DNA from: Prolixibacter sp. NT017 | GTDB lineage: Bacteria; Bacteroidota; Bacteroidia; Bacteroidales; Prolixibacteraceae | Assembly (NCBI RefSeq): GCF_009617875.1 | Contig: NZ_BLAV01000001.1 | Span: 3,720,001-3,784,000, forward strand | Direction of reading: 5' to 3' | Length of the DNA stretch: 64,000 nucleotides | In this document: in pieces, positions 46,201 through 54,219 of the stretch | Numbering within the stretch: the stretch's first letter is position 1 | Layout of the letters: each line of letters opens with the position of its first letter | Made by a program: the position numbers and the translations under genes | Notes under the pieces: model-generated | What the model saw: only the letters and a program-made list of their open reading frames with translations | Told to the model about the DNA's origin: nothing | Databases searched by the model: none

Positions 46201-46498
46201 TGACTATCGTGTATTCGGATACTCCAAAAACCCGAATAGTAAATTTGTATATGATGCATCTTACGTGAAACTGCGTTCGGCATCGCTGACCTACAACCTC
46301 CCGAAAACATTGCTTAATAACACCTTTATTACTGGTGCTTCATTGAGCGTTGTAGGCTCGAACCTTTGGATCATTCACAAAAATCTTCCGCATGCCGATC
46401 CTGAAGCAGGCCAGGGTGCCGGTAATATTCAAGGATGGCAGAGTGGTGTAATGCCCACTACCCGGAATATTGGTTTTAGTGTAAAAGTTCAATTCTAA
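43253..46498 (+). CDS. SusC/RagA-family TonB-dependent outer-membrane receptor
   Basis: The 1081-residue protein has signal peptide MKKFSLLLALLGFLGLQVVF (then AQT), and a carboxypeptidase-like domain at 25-105 (REISGLVTSSEDGSSIPGAS). The plug domain from about 110 carries VDEVVVTALGISREKKSLGY, VQIKANGNMGGSTNVVIRGN, and LFVVDGIPINNST. The barrel ends in TRNIGFSVKVQF with the terminal Phe. The SusC signature DDIASISVLKGAAATALYGS is present. It imports a nutrient with its SusD partner, energised by TonB. No glycosidase, peptidase or sigma regulator gene is nearby, so the substrate is unknown. Confidence 0.95.
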   Translation: MKKFSLLLALLGFLGLQVVFAQTREISGLVTSSEDGSSIPGASVVVKGTTLGTITDMDGKFTLKVPENAAALTVTFVGMKSQEIPLTSQSTYTIKLEPENVAVDEVVVTALGISREKKSLGYAVQKVSGDDLSTVKTDNFANLLSGRAAGVQIKANGNMGGSTNVVIRGNASLTGNNQALFVVDGIPINNSTTNNSGQQTGRNGYDYGNAASDINPDDIASISVLKGAAATALYGSRAANGVIMITTKSGKKNKKGVGVSISSNLTVGTIDKTTFPKYQHNYGAGYGPYYSGGKYPGLSEADINGDGTPDLVVPTTEDASMGTKFDPSLMVYQYDAFVPESPNYGKATPWVAAKNGPDTFFNTALTKSNSIDISGGGDKSTFRLGYTNFDQTGIMPNSELKKNNFNFNATYNILDNLKVTAMANYINTQGKGRNSTGYSDNILTSFRQWFEVNVDIKEQERLFKETGQNITWNRHSPTSGTPEYWDNPYWVRFKNYEKDKRNRLIGYTKLDWTATDWMTLTGRVSVDTYDELQEERKAVGSVAGEFGVGRPDVTSGYSRLNRSFIETNIDLMANFNKNLTEKLNLTGLLGMNIRKTKIDQVYASTNGGLAVPDVYALSNSTSPMLPPDELYSIVQVNGVFAQASLGYDNLLFLDAAIRRDQSSTLPINNNAYYYPSVSGSFIFSNLVQNDWLSLGKVRLNYAEVGNSAPFASIRDTYVQNSPFNGNPMVTVPNTKNNENLKPEKTNSLEAGLEMNFWNNRLGFDIAYYDNRSVDQIMPVAISLATGYSRKYVNAGEVQNKGIELQLNASPVVTNKFRWDINVNWSKNDNKVISLAEGVDNLQIAALQGGVTINARVGEPYGTIQGTDFVYKDGQPVVGSNGYYEKTSTSDIVIGNVNPDWTGGVSNTLTYSNFALSFLVDVQQGGSVFSLDQWYGMATGLYAETDFTNDLGNPVRNTIANGGGLVLPGVKEDGTPNDIRVPGNDYRVFGYSKNPNSKFVYDASYVKLRSASLTYNLPKTLLNNTFITGASLSVVGSNLWIIHKNLPHADPEAGQGAGNIQGWQSGVMPTTRNIGFSVKVQF

Positions 46499-46512
46499 AC
46501 ATCGACGCAACT

Positions 46513-47979
46513 ATGAAAAACAGATATTGGTTATTATTGGTAGTGATTGCACTTCTCGCGTCATGTACCGATAAATTTGAAGAATATAACACCGACACAA
46601 AGAACCCGTCGGAAGTTCAGGGAGAATGGCTCTTCTCCAATGCAGAGAAGACCCTCTCGGACCAGATTTCCAGCACAAACGTCAACAACAACGTATGGAA
46701 GTTGTGGGCGCAGTACTGGACGGAAACAACTTATACTGACGAGGCCAACTACGACATCGTTAACCGTACCATTGCAGACTGGACATTCTATTACTATTAT
46801 ACCGGTGCAGTATCGAATGATGGTGTATTGAGTGACCTGCAGCGCGCCAAAGAGCTAATAACCGCTCAAACACCTTCTTCCGACGCTGGTAAAACGGTAC
46901 AAAAAAATAAACTTTACATTATTGATTTGTTACAGGCTTACTCTTATGAGCGGCTGGTTGATATCTTCGGAAGTGTTCCTTATTCTGAAGCACTAGATAT
47001 CAATAATATTCATCCAAAGTATGACGATGGAATGAGTATCTATCAGGACCTCATCAAGCGGGTAGATGCTGACATTGCAGGTCTTGATGATTCCGGTGAC
47101 AGTTTCGGCTCAGCTGACTTATACTACGGTGGTGATGTGGCTTCCTGGAAGAAGTTTGCCAATACGCTCAAAGTTAAGTTAGGTATCACGTTGGCCGATG
47201 TAGACCCATCTCTGGCTCAATCAACTGTTGAAAGCGCCTATCAGAACGCTTTCACCTCATCTGACGATGACTGCCTGATGCCATACCTGACTAACACCCC
47301 GAATACGAACACCCTCTATGAGGACCTCGTATTGAGTGGACGTCACGATTTCGTTCCGGCTAACACTATCGTTGATATCATGAACAACCTGAACGACCCT
47401 CGTCTGCCATTGTATTTCTCGGAAAACGGAGACAGCTATGTAGGAGGTACATACGGGGAAAGTTCTCCTTTCGACAACTACTCTCACGTATCGGATAAGT
47501 TGCTCGATCCTACTTTCCCGGGCTTTATCCTGACATACACAGAACTTCAGTTTTATCTGGCTGAAGCAGCCGCAAGGGGGTACAACGTAGGAAAAACAGC
47601 CGAAGACTATTACAACGAAGGAGTTAAGTCTTCTATCATTTGGTGGGGTGGAACCGCCGCCGAAGCGTCCGCATACCTCGATAAGCCGTCGGTTAACTAT
47701 ACTTCAGCGGTAAGCTCAACGGGCAGTTGGAAAGAAGTAATTGGAACTCAATCCTGGTTAGCTTCCTACACAAGAGGTTTGATAGGTTATACAACATGGC
47801 GTCGTCTGGATTACCCGATATTCAATCTGGCTCCGACAATTGACAGCTATGATCAAATTCCTGTTAGGTTTACTTTCCCGATTAACGAGCAGACGTTGAA
47901 CAAAGACAACTACGAAGCTGCAGCATCTGCAATCGGAGGGGACTTACTGACCACGAAAATCTTCTGGGATAAATACTAA
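46513..47979 (+). CDS. SusD/RagB-type nutrient-binding outer-membrane lipoprotein
   Basis: The 488-residue protein has lipoprotein signal MKNRYWLLLVVIALLASCTD (Cys 18). It fits the SusD-like family with N-terminal DKFEEYNTDTKNPSEVQ. Helical repeats run throughout (YIIDLLQAYSYERLVDIFGS, VPYSEALDINNIHPKYDDG), followed by FILTYTELQFYLAEAAARGY and YTTWRRLDYP. It caps the SusC barrel and binds substrate at the surface. It lies 14 bases after susC, so co-transcription is nearly certain. The family resembles the branch often not tied to polysaccharide loci. Confidence 0.93.
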   Translation: MKNRYWLLLVVIALLASCTDKFEEYNTDTKNPSEVQGEWLFSNAEKTLSDQISSTNVNNNVWKLWAQYWTETTYTDEANYDIVNRTIADWTFYYYYTGAVSNDGVLSDLQRAKELITAQTPSSDAGKTVQKNKLYIIDLLQAYSYERLVDIFGSVPYSEALDINNIHPKYDDGMSIYQDLIKRVDADIAGLDDSGDSFGSADLYYGGDVASWKKFANTLKVKLGITLADVDPSLAQSTVESAYQNAFTSSDDDCLMPYLTNTPNTNTLYEDLVLSGRHDFVPANTIVDIMNNLNDPRLPLYFSENGDSYVGGTYGESSPFDNYSHVSDKLLDPTFPGFILTYTELQFYLAEAAARGYNVGKTAEDYYNEGVKSSIIWWGGTAAEASAYLDKPSVNYTSAVSSTGSWKEVIGTQSWLASYTRGLIGYTTWRRLDYPIFNLAPTIDSYDQIPVRFTFPINEQTLNKDNYEAAASAIGGDLLTTKIFWDKY

Positions 47980-47999
47980 CAATATTAATCTTGAATCAA

Positions 48000-49115
48000 A
48001 TGAAAAAATATATAATCTTATCTGTGGGAATAGCTTTCACTCTTTTCATGACGGCATGTCAGCAAGATGAAGCTAACAAAGTAGATTTTACGAATCTCGG
48101 CACAGAGTTCTTTATTTCAAGTGATGGCTTAACAAGCCTCGACAATTCTGCCACGGTATCAATTGAAAACCAGCAGAAGAACCTTTCTTCTTTGAGTGTT
48201 ACTCTATTGAGTAGCTCCGATGCAGACGGCAATGTCCTTTCAGATACACAAAAAGATCTTGGGACTATTGATTTGACTGACGGTAGCGGCTCGATGACAC
48301 TCACCAATAGCCAGTTAGGCATATCAGGCATCGATTATTCAGCAAGTCTGCAATTTTCAGGCTCATACAACGGTAAAAACATAACTCGTTATAAAACAAT
48401 TACCGTTGCTGATCCAATTTCGATTGAAGTTCCTGATGTGACTCACCGTACCGACACTGTTTTTCATGTGAAATTCGCCGTTGAACCGGTAACAGAATCA
48501 GTCGACGGAGTTACTGTTGAAACAAAAGTCGGCGCGAATGGAACTTATGCTGCGATGGCTGGTCCTTTCAATACAAGCGATTCAATTGAGGTAAAAGGAA
48601 CTGATTACCAGGTAGGCGATACGCTTTATGTAAAAGTAACTGGTACAGCCGGTAGCAAAACAGCCTCTTCAGTTGCCCCGGTCCCGATTGCTCCTTACAG
48701 TCTTGCCAATGTTGAAACTTTCACTCTGGATACTACCAGCAACCAGGCATACGACCTGATGAAAGCAAGACTCGTTGATACGGCGACTGCCGGCGATAGT
48801 GCGGATGTACAGTTTACAGCTGCTTATCCAATACTGGGTGGTCCGGTTGAAGTCGGTTTTAATGCACTGAACAATGCTCAATTGGTTAAAGCCAGCGATG
48901 AGGATTACAAGAATGCCGACATGGCAGCCATTGAAGCAACTGATTTCTCAGGAGCCGTAACATCTGTTCCTAATGCTTCTGCAGGTGATGTATACATCTT
49001 CCGCACCAAACGTGGTACCGGTGATTACATGTATGGCATCCTGATGGTGACTGCCGTTAACAAACCGCAAGGTGTTTTGGAAGACTCATCGATTGAAATT
49101 GAGTATAAATACTAA
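48000..49115 (+). CDS. Surface lipoprotein of the SusCD operon, unknown family
   Basis: The 371-residue protein has a lipoprotein signal MKKYIILSVGIAFTLFMTAC (Cys 20). The mature part is rich in Ser, Thr, Asp and Val in short beta-strand patterns, consistent with two or three immunoglobulin-like domains (SLSVTLLSSSDADGNVLSD, YKTITVADPISIEVPDVTH). It sits in the place of SusE/SusF-like binding proteins. ATG at 48000 is preferred to an upstream TTG. No enzyme motif is seen; a role in substrate capture at the surface is inference. A hairpin element begins 17 bases after its stop. Confidence 0.82.
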   Translation: MKKYIILSVGIAFTLFMTACQQDEANKVDFTNLGTEFFISSDGLTSLDNSATVSIENQQKNLSSLSVTLLSSSDADGNVLSDTQKDLGTIDLTDGSGSMTLTNSQLGISGIDYSASLQFSGSYNGKNITRYKTITVADPISIEVPDVTHRTDTVFHVKFAVEPVTESVDGVTVETKVGANGTYAAMAGPFNTSDSIEVKGTDYQVGDTLYVKVTGTAGSKTASSVAPVPIAPYSLANVETFTLDTTSNQAYDLMKARLVDTATAGDSADVQFTAAYPILGGPVEVGFNALNNAQLVKASDEDYKNADMAAIEATDFSGAVTSVPNASAGDVYIFRTKRGTGDYMYGILMVTAVNKPQGVLEDSSIEIEYKY

Positions 49116-49132
49116 AACATACTGAGAATATA

Positions 49133-49211
49133 CAGGAGCCCGTTTTTAATACTACCTATACTCATAGATTAGAGATACAACAATCACACACACTCTCTCT
49201 CCGGGCTCCTG
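49133..49211 (+). repeat. GGAGCCC hairpin element, copy 2 (downstream of SusCD)
   Basis: The same arms as copy 1, CAGGAGCCC (49133-49141) and GGGCTCCTG (49203-49211), enclose a 61-base loop. ACTCATAGATTA, ATACAACAATCACACACAC and TCTCTCC are shared with copy 1, while the loop's first 18 bases differ. The tail is poor in T compared with copy 1. Confidence 0.85.
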
Positions 49212-49338
49212 TTCTTCAAGTAAAATACAATTCCCCGCAAGGGGGATTTTAATCTAAACCCAGGCTTTTAATTGACTGGTTGAATAGCAAAAGATTTTAC
49301 TATTCCAGCTATTCCCAATTTATTCCCTGGTTTAGTAT

Positions 49339-49375
49339 GAGCAGGAAATCTCCGGAATTCCTGCTCTTTTTTTTT
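49339..49375 (+). terminator. Strong terminator downstream of the SusCD operon
   Basis: The perfect arms GAGCAGGAA and TTCCTGCTC enclose a 10-base loop and are followed by a run of nine T. Confidence 0.88.
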
Positions 49376-49413
49376 GTACTCGTTAAAATAGTATGACACC
49401 ATATGGTAAATAA

Positions 49414-49448
49414 AAAACCCCGCCGAAAATTAATTTCAGCGGGGTTTT
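49414..49448 (-). terminator. Terminator after the HU-like gene
   Basis: The arms AAAACCCCGC and GCGGGGTTTT, plus inner GAAA/TTTC pairing, just beyond the minus-strand stop at 49468. Confidence 0.85.
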
Positions 49449-49467
49449 CTTAGGCACTTAACTACGT

Positions 49468-49845
49468 CTATTTAGCAGCAAAATGTGCGCGTTTTATCTC
49501 CTCTTTTATCAGCTTCCCCGGGGTAAAGATGACCTTCACGTTTTTAATTTTCGAGGTCGAAAAATCCTCCTCCGACTCGACCCCCTCACTACTAAAACTG
49601 ATTCGTAGCGTTCCTAACTCGCCTAAGCTGACTGATTGTCCGTCAAGAAGAATCTTCGGTATTCTTTCAACCAAATTAATAATTACACTATTAATATCTC
49701 CCCTGCTTAACGAAGAGATATCCATAATATCAGAACTCAATGACTGGATGTCTTTTTTCCCGTTTATAACAGGCATAGCATATAGCTTCTTGGGAGCTTC
49801 GGGATTTCCGGGAACCCCTCGTTCGATTAGTTTGTAATTTAGCAT
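49468..49845 (-). CDS. HU-related DNA-binding protein
   Basis: The 125-residue start MLNYKLIERGVPGNPEAPKK (49845) matches the HU-related family of Bacteroidota (MAIKY-LV-R-NP--PEAP-KYYA); an upstream start adds 12 residues of no family value. The core has an HU-like strand/arm pattern: LSSDIMDISSLSRGDINSVI, SLGELGTLRISFSSEGVES, then IKNVKVIFTPGKLIKEEIKR. It lacks the long classical HU arm Pro but retains the fold. It probably shapes DNA; targets are unknown. Four 22-bp phased repeats lie 118-205 bases upstream. Confidence 0.85.
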   Translation of the reverse strand: MLNYKLIERGVPGNPEAPKKLYAMPVINGKKDIQSLSSDIMDISSLSRGDINSVIINLVERIPKILLDGQSVSLGELGTLRISFSSEGVESEEDFSTSKIKNVKVIFTPGKLIKEEIKRAHFAAK

Positions 49846-49962
49846 AACTAAATTTTTATTGGTGGAACATAAATTTATCATGAATGAATTTAGAACTTTA
49901 TTCTCAAAAATTCAATTTTTCCACACAACATAAATTTCTCAGCTATAGCAGACAAACAGCTT

Positions 49963-50050
49963 CATCAGGAAGGAAATTTACTTTCATCCCGATGGAATAA
50001 TATTTTCATCAGGATGAAAAAAAATTTCTATCAAGGTGATTTTTTTTTCA
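49963..50050. repeat. Four 22-bp phased direct repeats with A/T tracts
   Basis: CATC or TATC starts at 49963, 49985, 50007 and 50029, exactly 22 bases apart, each followed by a GA-rich piece and an A/T tract (consensus near CATCAGGATGGAAAAAAATT). The 22-base step is about two helical turns, so the tracts lie on one face and could bend DNA. The site is in the upstream region of the HU-like gene (minus strand) and downstream of the 50162 gene stop. The rest of 49846-50161 (316 bases) shows no gene. Confidence 0.75.
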
Positions 50051-50161
50051 TTTCCAACGCGTACTCGACAAAAAAGAGAGGAATTTAAGAGTTAATTTGC
50101 CAATAAGGCGGCTAATACAAAACTCAAACGTTACAACTTTAACGGGAAGGAAGTGCGTTTG

Positions 50162-51421
50162 CTAAGTTTTATGTTTCTTTTTACGCGCGGCAGGAAATAA
50201 AACATTATTTAAGATTAGCCGGTAGCCGGGTGAGTTGGGATGAAGGCTTAAATCGGTCGGTGGATCGCCCACTAAATGCCGGTAATCTTCCGGATCGTGG
50301 CCGCCGTAAAAAGAGAAAAAACCCTTTCCATAATCACCGTGAATATAACGCGCCTCATGGGCTGCTTTATTTTCACCCATGATGAGAATATTCGCTTTTA
50401 ATTTATCCTCGTTAAACGCCGTAGTTTGCCCCATAAAACCTTTAATAATCCGAGTGTGGTCCTGTGTGAGCATCGTTGGCACGGGATCCCACTTTGCTGA
50501 ATAATCAAACAAGGTGAAATAATCGTCTTCCGGCTTTACTTTTCTGGTTTCCGTTACGTCAATATCGGAAAACTCATAAGCGTAGGGGTCTTTGACAATG
50601 TGAAAATTCTGAAAAGCCAGCGTGTTGCCAAAGTCCAACTTGCTATCCATGTCCGGATCTTCCGGGTCGCCGTCATACATAGGCCCACAAATATCGGTGT
50701 TGTGGGCAGCCAGAGCAATGTCGTAGGTATCGGTTGCTGCACACATGGCAAACAGAAAGCCGCCGTTTTTGACGAAATTTTTAATGATTTCTGCGACCTT
50801 AAGCTTGAGCTTGGAAACTTTCTGAAATCCGTTTTTTTCCGCCATTTCGCGATTAACACGTACCTCCTCCTGGTACCATGGCATGTTATGATAGTTCCGG
50901 TAGAACTTCCCAAACTCACCGGTGAAATCTTCGTGATGAAGGTGCAACCAGTCGTAATTCTTTAACTTCCCATCAAGAATTTCTTGATCGTAAACAACAT
51001 CGTATGGAATTTCCGCATAGCTTAACACGAGGGTTACCGCATCATCCCAGGGTTGCTTATTTGGAGGGGAATAGACTGCAATTTTAGGCGCTTTCTGCAT
51101 GGCAACGGCATCCATGTTCACGTCTTCACGTGCAATGTACTGAAGGATTGATGAAGCTTTCGCATCTGGAATCGTCTCTACGCTAACGCCACGAATCAGG
51201 CACTCGTCATGGACATTCCGGTTCGATGGCATCAGGAAACTTCCTCCCCGGTAATTCAACAGCCACTTCACTTCCACATCCTGCTGAAGAGCCCAATAAA
51301 CAACGCCATAAGCTTTGAGGTGATTTTTCTGCTGATCATCCATGGGAATCAGCAAAAAAGCTGCGTGTGCTTTTACTACCAAGATAAACAGTAGAGTCAC
51401 CAGAGAGAAAATTCGCTTCAT
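50162..51421 (-). CDS. Secreted protein of uncertain function (family often auto-labelled asparagine synthetase B)
   Basis: The 419-residue protein starts MKRIFSLVTLLFILVVKAHA, a clear signal peptide. The rest shows IDDQQKNHL-like MDDQQKNHLKAYGVVYWALQ, YDWLHLHHEDFTGEFGKFY, VKNGGFLFAMCAATDTYDIA, and GKGFFSFYGGHDPEDYRHL, a pattern resembling a glutamine-amidotransferase-like flavodoxin fold with Cys in FAMCAAT. It has no N-terminal Cys nucleophile, no P-loop or PP-loop, so it is not a true asparagine synthetase. It is probably periplasmic. It lies 27 bases after dnaB on the same strand. Confidence 0.7.
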   Translation of the reverse strand: MKRIFSLVTLLFILVVKAHAAFLLIPMDDQQKNHLKAYGVVYWALQQDVEVKWLLNYRGGSFLMPSNRNVHDECLIRGVSVETIPDAKASSILQYIAREDVNMDAVAMQKAPKIAVYSPPNKQPWDDAVTLVLSYAEIPYDVVYDQEILDGKLKNYDWLHLHHEDFTGEFGKFYRNYHNMPWYQEEVRVNREMAEKNGFQKVSKLKLKVAEIIKNFVKNGGFLFAMCAATDTYDIALAAHNTDICGPMYDGDPEDPDMDSKLDFGNTLAFQNFHIVKDPYAYEFSDIDVTETRKVKPEDDYFTLFDYSAKWDPVPTMLTQDHTRIIKGFMGQTTAFNEDKLKANILIMGENKAAHEARYIHGDYGKGFFSFYGGHDPEDYRHLVGDPPTDLSLHPNSPGYRLILNNVLFPAARKKKHKT

Positions 51422-51447
51422 ATTCAACCTGTTTTGAGAAGTCCTTC

Positions 51448-53010
51448 TCAGAAAGGTGTCTCGTCGTCGAGACCTCCGCCGGCAGCCGGGAAGCCTTGTG
51501 TGCCCAAACTCTTTTCGAACGGACCATTGTCGTCTTCGTTCATCTTTGAACTAAAACGAGCACCAACCTGCCCATTTCCCAAATCTTCAGGCATGGTTCC
51601 TAGACTTTCTTCATCGGGGTCACTAAAGCGCGCCAAATGGCTCTTAAATGCCAAATGAACATCACCCACGGCGCCGTTACGATGCTTAGCGATGATAATT
51701 TCAGCCATCCCGATAAGGGAATTACCACTTTCGTCTTCCGTGATGCCGTAATATTCCGGGCGGTGAATAAACATAACCATATCCGCATCCTGCTCAATCG
51801 CACCCGATTCACGAAGGTCGGAAAGCTGCGGACGTTTTCCATCGCGCGATTCAACCGAACGGTTCAGCTGCGACAACGCGATAATAGGCACATCCACCTC
51901 TTTCGCTATCGCTTTCAGGTTACGTGAAATCGTACTCACCTCCTGTTCTCGGCTTCCTCTTCCTTCCGAACCGGCTGTCATCAGCTGCAAATAGTCGACA
52001 ATGATAATGCCGATGTTGTGTTGCATCTTTAAACGCCGGGCTTTTGCCCTGAACTCGAAAATGGAAAGTGCGGGTGTATCGTCAATGAAAAGTGAGGCTT
52101 CCTCTAAGTTTTTTATTTTGCGGTTCAGCTGTTCCCATTCCCAGTTTTCCAACCGGCCGGTCTTCAGTTTTTCTGAACCCAGTTCCGTTTCAGCAGCAAT
52201 CAATCGATTCACCAGCTGAATCGACGACATCTCCAATGAGAATACAGCGACAGGCACATGGTGATCAACGGCCATGTTACGGGCCATCGACAAGACAAAA
52301 GCTGTTTTTCCCATCGCCGGACGAGCAGCAATAATCATCAGGTCCGTTTTCTGCCAACCGGAAGTCATCCTATCCAGACGCGTAAAGCCCGAAGGAACAC
52401 CGCTCAGTCCTTCTTCCTTCTTCGAGTTCTCTTCAATCTGTTCGATGGCTTCCCTCAAAATAGGCTTAATAGGCTGCGATTCCTTGGTGATACTACCTTC
52501 GGTTACTTTGAACAAAGAACCTTCGGCATAATCGATCAAATCCTCCAGTTCCATGGTATCGTCGTACGACTTGGTCTGGATTTCGGTGGAAATACGAATG
52601 AGTTCACGCTGGATGTGCTTCTGCGCAATGATGCGAGCGTGAAACTCAATGTGCGCCGCGGAGGCTACTTTGCTGGTCAGCTGCGTAATGTAAAGCGGGC
52701 CGCCAACTTCTTCCAACTCTTCCCGGTTCTTCAGCTCCTGCGTTACCATGAGCAAGTCGACCGGTTTTTCGTTGGCACTTAAATCCTGGATGGCTTTGAA
52801 AATTCTCTGATGCTCCTCCTTATAAAAACTTTCGGGCTTCAAAATATCCGCCACAGCAATGTAAGCATCCCGCTCGAGCATGAGCGCTCCCAATACGGCC
52901 TCCTCTACCTCGAGCGCTTGCGGCGGTATTTTACCGTATTGCGCGTTGAGTTGATCCAGTGTTAACTTACCTCTGTTTTTATTGCGGTTATTGTAATTTT
53001 CGCCAGCCAT
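51448..53010 (-). CDS. dnaB: Replicative DNA helicase DnaB
   Basis: The 520-residue protein has an N-terminal domain at 25-130 (KIPPQALEVEEAVLGALMLE), a linker helix, and a RecA-type helicase domain from about 200 (SGVPSGFTRLDRMTSGWQKT, LMIIAARPAMGKTAFVLSMA). Further motifs are VFSLEMSSIQLVNRLIAAET, Walker B IIVDYLQLM, and the LSQLNRSVESR then RPQLSDLRESGAIEQDADMV region. The C-terminal 50 residues are Gly/Asp-rich and probably disordered. It unwinds DNA ahead of the replisome. No intein is visible. Confidence 0.97.
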   Translation of the reverse strand: MAGENYNNRNKNRGKLTLDQLNAQYGKIPPQALEVEEAVLGALMLERDAYIAVADILKPESFYKEEHQRIFKAIQDLSANEKPVDLLMVTQELKNREELEEVGGPLYITQLTSKVASAAHIEFHARIIAQKHIQRELIRISTEIQTKSYDDTMELEDLIDYAEGSLFKVTEGSITKESQPIKPILREAIEQIEENSKKEEGLSGVPSGFTRLDRMTSGWQKTDLMIIAARPAMGKTAFVLSMARNMAVDHHVPVAVFSLEMSSIQLVNRLIAAETELGSEKLKTGRLENWEWEQLNRKIKNLEEASLFIDDTPALSIFEFRAKARRLKMQHNIGIIIVDYLQLMTAGSEGRGSREQEVSTISRNLKAIAKEVDVPIIALSQLNRSVESRDGKRPQLSDLRESGAIEQDADMVMFIHRPEYYGITEDESGNSLIGMAEIIIAKHRNGAVGDVHLAFKSHLARFSDPDEESLGTMPEDLGNGQVGARFSSKMNEDDNGPFEKSLGTQGFPAAGGGLDDETPF

Positions 53011-53215
53011 TTAACTTAAAAATTAGTGCGTTCTTGGGTCTGCAAAGATTCAAAAATAACGATTCCGACCATGTCATATGGGATATTTTATCCACCATCG
53101 GCAGTACATGTGCGTTCTATCAGCACGTTACCTATTTACTCACAAGAAATCACCAACACCGTAAACACCCTGTAAACAGAGTTGTCAACAAGATGTGAAC
53201 AATTTCAGTTGATAA

Positions 53216-54208
53216 CTACACTTTAGCCTTATTAATTCCCTCTTCGATGATTTCTGTTAATAACTCTTTCAAATCGAGCTCCATGGCCTCTACTTGCTGT
53301 GGAATAAAGCTGGTTCCGGTCATGCCGGGAATGGTATTTACTTCGAGAAAATAGAAACGTCCCTCGTGCCGGATGAAGTCGATACGAACAATTCCGTTGC
53401 AGCCACACAGGTCATAAATCTGGGACGACAGCGCCTGAATTTCCAGCATCGCCTCTTCCGATATCCGGGCCGGAGTAATCTCTTCGGCCATTCCGGCTAC
53501 ATATTTCGATTCGTAATTGAAGAACTCGTTCCTGGGAATAATTTCGGTTGCCGGGAAAACCAGCTTTTTTTCGCCGATTTTCACCAGACCACAAGTGAAC
53601 TCGGTTCCCGAGATAAATTCATCGACCAGTACTTCATCATCCTCTTCAAATGCTTTTTCGATAGCAGGCTTCAGCTCATCAGCCGTTTTTACTTTCGTGA
53701 TACCAAAGCTGGACCCACCCGCATTTGGCTTTACAAAAATGGGCAATCCCAATTCCGACAGAATCACATCAATATCATAGTCATCTCCTTTCACGAGATG
53801 AAACGAACGCGCCATTTCAATTCCCGATGTCCGGAGAAAATTATTGCAATAGAATTTATTAAATGTCAACGCCGACGATTCGGTATCGCTCGAAGAGTAC
53901 GGAATACCAATCAGATCGAAATAACCTTGCAGAATACCATTCTCGCCCGGAGAACCGTGAATGATGATATAAGCATATTCAAGCTGAATCTTTTTACCAT
54001 CAACCGAAAATGAGAAATCCGACTTATCGACATTGGCGATCTTCGTTTCACCGTCAATCACTTCCCACACACCGTTCCTCATTTTTACCATCCACGGTGT
54101 AAAGTGCTCCCGATCGATTGATTTCATCACATTGGCGCCACTATTCATCGAAACTACATACTCCGACGAATCGCCGCCAACCACTACTGCAATGTTTCTC
54201 TTTGTCAT
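53216..54208 (-). CDS. ddl: D-alanine--D-alanine ligase
   Basis: The 330-residue ATP-grasp enzyme starts at MTKRNIAVVVGGDSSEYVVS; a start 16 codons upstream would overlap the end of rluD and adds no family sequence. It shows IIHGSPGENGILQGYFDLIG, YSSSDTESSALTFNKFYCNN, IFVKPNAGGSSFGITKVK, EVLVDEFISGTEFTCGL, and VRIDFIRHEGRFYFLEVNTI with the metal ligands. It makes D-Ala-D-Ala for MurF. It follows rluD and the PASTA protein on the same strand, a cluster typical of this phylum. Confidence 0.95.
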   Translation of the reverse strand: MTKRNIAVVVGGDSSEYVVSMNSGANVMKSIDREHFTPWMVKMRNGVWEVIDGETKIANVDKSDFSFSVDGKKIQLEYAYIIIHGSPGENGILQGYFDLIGIPYSSSDTESSALTFNKFYCNNFLRTSGIEMARSFHLVKGDDYDIDVILSELGLPIFVKPNAGGSSFGITKVKTADELKPAIEKAFEEDDEVLVDEFISGTEFTCGLVKIGEKKLVFPATEIIPRNEFFNYESKYVAGMAEEITPARISEEAMLEIQALSSQIYDLCGCNGIVRIDFIRHEGRFYFLEVNTIPGMTGTSFIPQQVEAMELDLKELLTEIIEEGINKAKV

Positions 54209-54219
54209 TCCGGTTACGA

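Larger units (their letters stand above)
49116..49467. other. Intergenic region downstream of the SusCD operon
   Basis: About 350 bases carry hairpin element copy 2, a second hairpin GAATAG/CTATTC at 49282-49305, the strong terminator at 49339-49375, and the HU-side terminator at 49414-49448. No ORF is supported. The operon transcript may run through copy 2, whose tail TTCTTCAAG is a weak T-run, to the stronger terminator. Confidence 0.6.

Noticed and set aside
43253..49115. SusCD operon as a recent insertion or conjugative element
   Set aside because: No integrase, transposase or target duplication is seen; the flanking hairpin elements are RNA-like structures rather than terminal inverted repeats.
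53041..53215. Replication origin with DnaA boxes upstream of dnaB
   Set aside because: Only one near-match (TTATCCACC at 53088-53096) was seen and no cluster, AT-rich unwinding element or dnaA gene accompanies it.
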